DNA of 64,000 bases from Oxyruncus cristatus (taxonomy: Eukaryota > Chordata > Aves > Passeriformes > Cotingidae), in the NCBI GenBank assembly GCA_013399855.1, contig VXAY01002056.1, forward strand, positions 879,802-943,801, given 5' to 3'. The position numbers and the translations under genes are program-made. Numbering within the stretch: position 1 is the first letter of the stretch; each line of letters opens with the position of its first letter. The notes below the pieces were generated by a model. That model worked only from the letters and a program-made list of their open reading frames with translations. It was not told the origin of the DNA and ran no database searches. Of the stretch, positions 60,693-64,000 are shown piece by piece.

Positions 60693-63600
60693 TGTCTTTA
60701 AAATTACAATGGGTTTTTCAGTCAGGACCTCAAAGAATATGGTCTGTGGTTTTGATATGAATTGACATATAGTCAGCTACAATAACCTACCTAATACAGC
60801 CTGCAGTTCTCTTGTGAATGTTCTGAGATCACGTTGCCATCTTCTCCACTTATAAGTTATCCCAGTGCAGTTGGTTCCTTTCTTTTTCAGCTGTGTTTGT
60901 GGCTATTGCTGTGTTCAGTTTTCTGAAAGTCATAGATACCAGTAGTAAGTTCATTATTTGATATTTCTTCTGTATGATGTATTAAACAGATTATGCAGTG
61001 CTATTTTTTCTCTCAGTGTTATAGTCTTACAATGAATATTTATTGTGCGTACAGTTACATATCAAATGAATACAGTAAAAGTGCTCAGGGGTTTAATTCT
61101 CTGTGAATCACAATGATAAATATGAAAGTCAAAAAAACTGAGGAGAAACAAGCTGGAATGCTGCTTGTATTTGATGCTTCCTGATTGAAAATTACCAAGA
61201 GCCACAGGCAGTGCAGTCTAACCAAGGGCTGACTAAAGCTACGTGTAATAGTGAGGGGAATGGATGCACTGTACATGTGGAGGGAAGGGGAAGTCTCTGA
61301 AGCAGAGGCAATCTTACTGCTGCTCTACTCTATATACAATTAATTTTCTTCTTCCAGTCTGGTATACTGGGGCCACAGAGACATCCACTCTTTCTCCTTG
61401 GACAGAATTCTGAGAAGTGGGTGATGTAAGAGAGTTTCCATAGTGTGCAAACTCCAATTTGTTTTCTGTGTTGTTGGAATACCTTTACCAAAAAATGTTC
61501 TTTGTTGTTTTGCATCTCAATATGAAGAAAAATTTGAGTTTAATGGTTTGTTTGAAAATGAATATTTAGTATTTGGTTCCTGGCTGGGTTTCAGTTCCTT
61601 ACTGAACTGCAGGATCCTTGGCAAAAAGCAAAGACTGTTTTTCAAGGGTAGCTGTCTGTGGATTTATCCAGTCCTACTCGTTGTTTTCAGATTTCAGTGG
61701 TGGTAAAAAGATGTGATAGATCTGTTGAGCTACTTACCATTTGTGCTGTGTTTTGATCAGTTGCTTTTATTCCCATACTTTAAATTATGAATGGGTGGTT
61801 GCAGCCATGGTGTTTTCATTGGTTTCTTTGCTCCTCAAGTCATCTTGTCTGTGGTACAGCTTTGACTTTTTTCCTGATGTGTGTTGGAGGAATTCTGAGC
61901 AGTTTTCTGGGAAAATAGTCTTTAGCTGCCAGTGCCCTGATGATGCATCTCTGAGACAACTTCCTCCAATGTTATTGAATGTGCATTCAAAGGCAATGAA
62001 ACATTCTGCTGAGGCCATTGAATAGTACTCCTTGTAGATATTTATGGGTTTTATTTTGAACTTTAAACACCAGCTTGTCTTACCTAGTAAGAAACAGTTT
62101 TTCACTGGGTCTTAATTTATAATTTATCTTAAGACCAGATATTCCAAAATAACAGCTGGTTTATCTTTTGCTCTGCATAAACTTGTTTACTCTTGCAACC
62201 CTATATTAAGTAGGAATTTCCTTAAATCAGAGGTAATTCTTAAGCTGTCTTTTGTTGATTCCTTGAGGAGCTTTATGTCCTTGTACCACTGGAAAACACA
62301 TTAAGGATTTGGGGTATTACTCCAGCTTTTCCAGATAGTAATAGTCAAGCATCATCTAGCAATTCCAATTATTTTCAAGCAGAATTTTTATTTGTCTGTG
62401 AAGTATTGCTGGAAAGGCTGTTGCCTTATCTAATTAAATATTCCAGTTATTAATTTCACCTATTGTTGAATTTGTAACTGTTATAATTGCTTGCTCTTTT
62501 GGTAATAATATGTAATTGTTCAGGCCCCATCCATTTGCTGGAATTGAATTCATGACTAGGCATGGTAATAAAAAAATAAGTCCACACACACTTTTCCTCT
62601 TATTAATACGTTTGACCCCATGTTGATGTACAGAGCTAATTTCCTTAACCTTTCTGCGGTATTCCATAGGAGCATCCAAGGCTTCTTCCATGAAAAAACC
62701 CACACCTCCTCTGATATAAAATTATGAGATATACTATTTTCTGTATGTTTTTATTTTCTTCTAGTTATTATTAATTGTTATTTTTTTCCCTTGAAGAGCA
62801 AGGCTGTATCCAATATGCCATAATCTGTGTGGAATGTACGTGCAGAAATGGCGTGGGTTGCATTCTGGTGTGTGTCACTGCTACCAGCCTGCAGTAATTC
62901 TGTGGGGTGATGTTGATCACACAGCTTAGTGTGCTCTGAATCACCAAGTCTGCTCTTCTGTCTGACCTACAGCTACTGCAAAGGCATTTCAAACCTACAT
63001 GTTCCATTTTTTCCCAAACATGAATATGCTGTGACCTAATACGAATTTCAAAATCAAGCCTCTCTTTTTTTGTGTGTGTGTTCAGGAGCCTCTTAACATT
63101 TTAAAGCTAAGTCTTTGCTGTAGAAACAATGTTGATTTCAGTGCCAGTTTTGAATTGCAACTGTGATTTGGATGAAGCAGCTCTGCAGCTGCTCAGCTGC
63201 TGGTACAGCCCATGGTTTGAGCAGTGATAACAGGGATGAGGAGAGGGGCATTTGCAGCTCTTACTGTGACTTGCCTTCCTTAGTACATCCACCCTGAACA
63301 AAAGGCTCTAGTAGTTACCAGTATCAGCTGTTGCAAAAGAAAGAACAAGAAATTTGCTGAAAAGCATTAACTGTTCATCAGTTTGACAGTCTGAAGAATG
63401 ATCTTCCCCTTCTACTTTGTAGTTTTGGAGAGTAGAGTAGGTTTGCAATTGTAAAATGAATGTAATAAACCTTTATTATATTTCCTGAGAAGAAAGGGGA
63501 TTAGATAAAATCTGTCAGTTATCACGGGAGGTTGTGAAAGATTTAAAAGAACTTTTTTCCACTTCAACTACTTCAGGAAAAGAAATTGCCTTCTTTCTAA

Positions 63601-64000
63601 TAGTACTCATAAGGATTATAATCTGTATAATCTTGTCATGGCATGATCAGAGGCATTTTGGTTAACTGTCTGTCTTATAAGAGCATCATCCTTAGCAACT
63701 TAGTCCATCTTTCAGCATTAGTTACCAAGTGAAAATAAGGTGCCAATCTCCAGTGTGCTTTATCACTGGGGCAGCTGCCAAAATAGATGAGATTTCAGGA
63801 ATAACAACTTCTACAAAGTAAAACATCAATGGGAGCATTAGTTAAGTGTGACACCATGTGAATACATTCTCAGCTTCAGAACAATCAAGTGATACTCTTT
63901 ATTATACACATAGTGAGCAATTTGGATACAAAAATACCTCTTGTGGTAAAGTTCTGTTGTGTTTCCTCACAATTCGTTTCAACTGTACAAAGCCGAAATT

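Larger units (their letters stand above)
44280..64000. other. upstream region of CYP19A1, no gene recognised
   Basis: About 20 kb of AT-rich DNA with no recognisable coding exon. Frames of 60-130 codons occur on both strands without family resemblance or consistent splice sites. Distal CYP19A1 first exons (for example a brain promoter) may lie here but are non-coding and cannot be placed from sequence alone. GLDN, the expected next gene on the plus strand, should show a transmembrane exon, Gly-X-Y collagen exons and an olfactomedin domain; none is seen. Simple features include poly-T runs near 46157, 47662 and 59503-59527, poly-A near 57898, a TA repeat near 51745-51760, and the short repeats listed separately. 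Confidence 0.55.

Noticed and set aside
44280..64000. GLDN exons expected next to CYP19A1
   Set aside because: No transmembrane, Gly-X-Y collagen or olfactomedin coding sequence is visible, so the gene probably starts beyond the right edge.
1..64000. CRISPR arrays, tRNA or rRNA genes, bacterial-type operons
   Set aside because: None seen. The window is vertebrate nuclear DNA and the short repeats found are local tandem duplications without spacer structure.

Overview
This is nuclear DNA from a bird, probably a passerine. It carries an aromatase gene whose translated exons read as avian CYP19A1, and degenerate 3' ends of CR1-type LINEs, the typical avian retrotransposon. Long AT-rich non-coding stretches and one CpG island fit a vertebrate chromosome. 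The order-level placement (passerine rather than galliform) is inference, resting on an LTR-like fragment near 490 and on aromatase residues that differ from what I recall of chicken. There are no bacterial-style genes; nearly all open frames in the window are chance frames in introns and intergenic DNA.

Layout from left to right. Positions 1-5172 are the 5' part of intron 1 of TNFAIP8L3 (TIPE3), a minus-strand gene whose remaining exons lie left of the window. Its first coding exon is 5173-5224, inside a CpG island at about 4850-5620 with a CCAAT box and Sp1-type G-rich boxes. Positions 5620-32243 hold no recognisable coding gene, only the CYP19A1 3' UTR at the right end, a few CR1 remnants, short tandem duplications and a very good match to the CTCF core motif at 27635-27648. 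Positions 32244-43949 hold the complete nine-exon coding sequence of CYP19A1 on the minus strand. Every splice site is canonical and the exons join into one 504-residue reading frame. Just upstream, about 43950-44270, is a proximal promoter of the ovarian (PII) type, with TATA elements and an SF-1/NR5A site. From about 44280 to 64000 no gene can be recognised. In mammals this side of CYP19A1 holds distal first exons and then GLDN; no GLDN exon is visible here.

The two genes lie head-to-tail on the same strand, the arrangement I recall for human chromosome 15q21. CYP19A1 makes oestrogens from androgens at the endoplasmic reticulum. TNFAIP8L3 is a phosphoinositide-transfer protein of the TNFAIP8 family. 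They are neighbours, not a functional operon. I found no novel multi-gene system. The items most worth checking are the putative CTCF site between the genes, the double-TATA proximal aromatase promoter, an 18-T tract against the exon 8 acceptor, the choice of TNFAIP8L3 start codon, and a probable assembly artefact around the single N at 4562.
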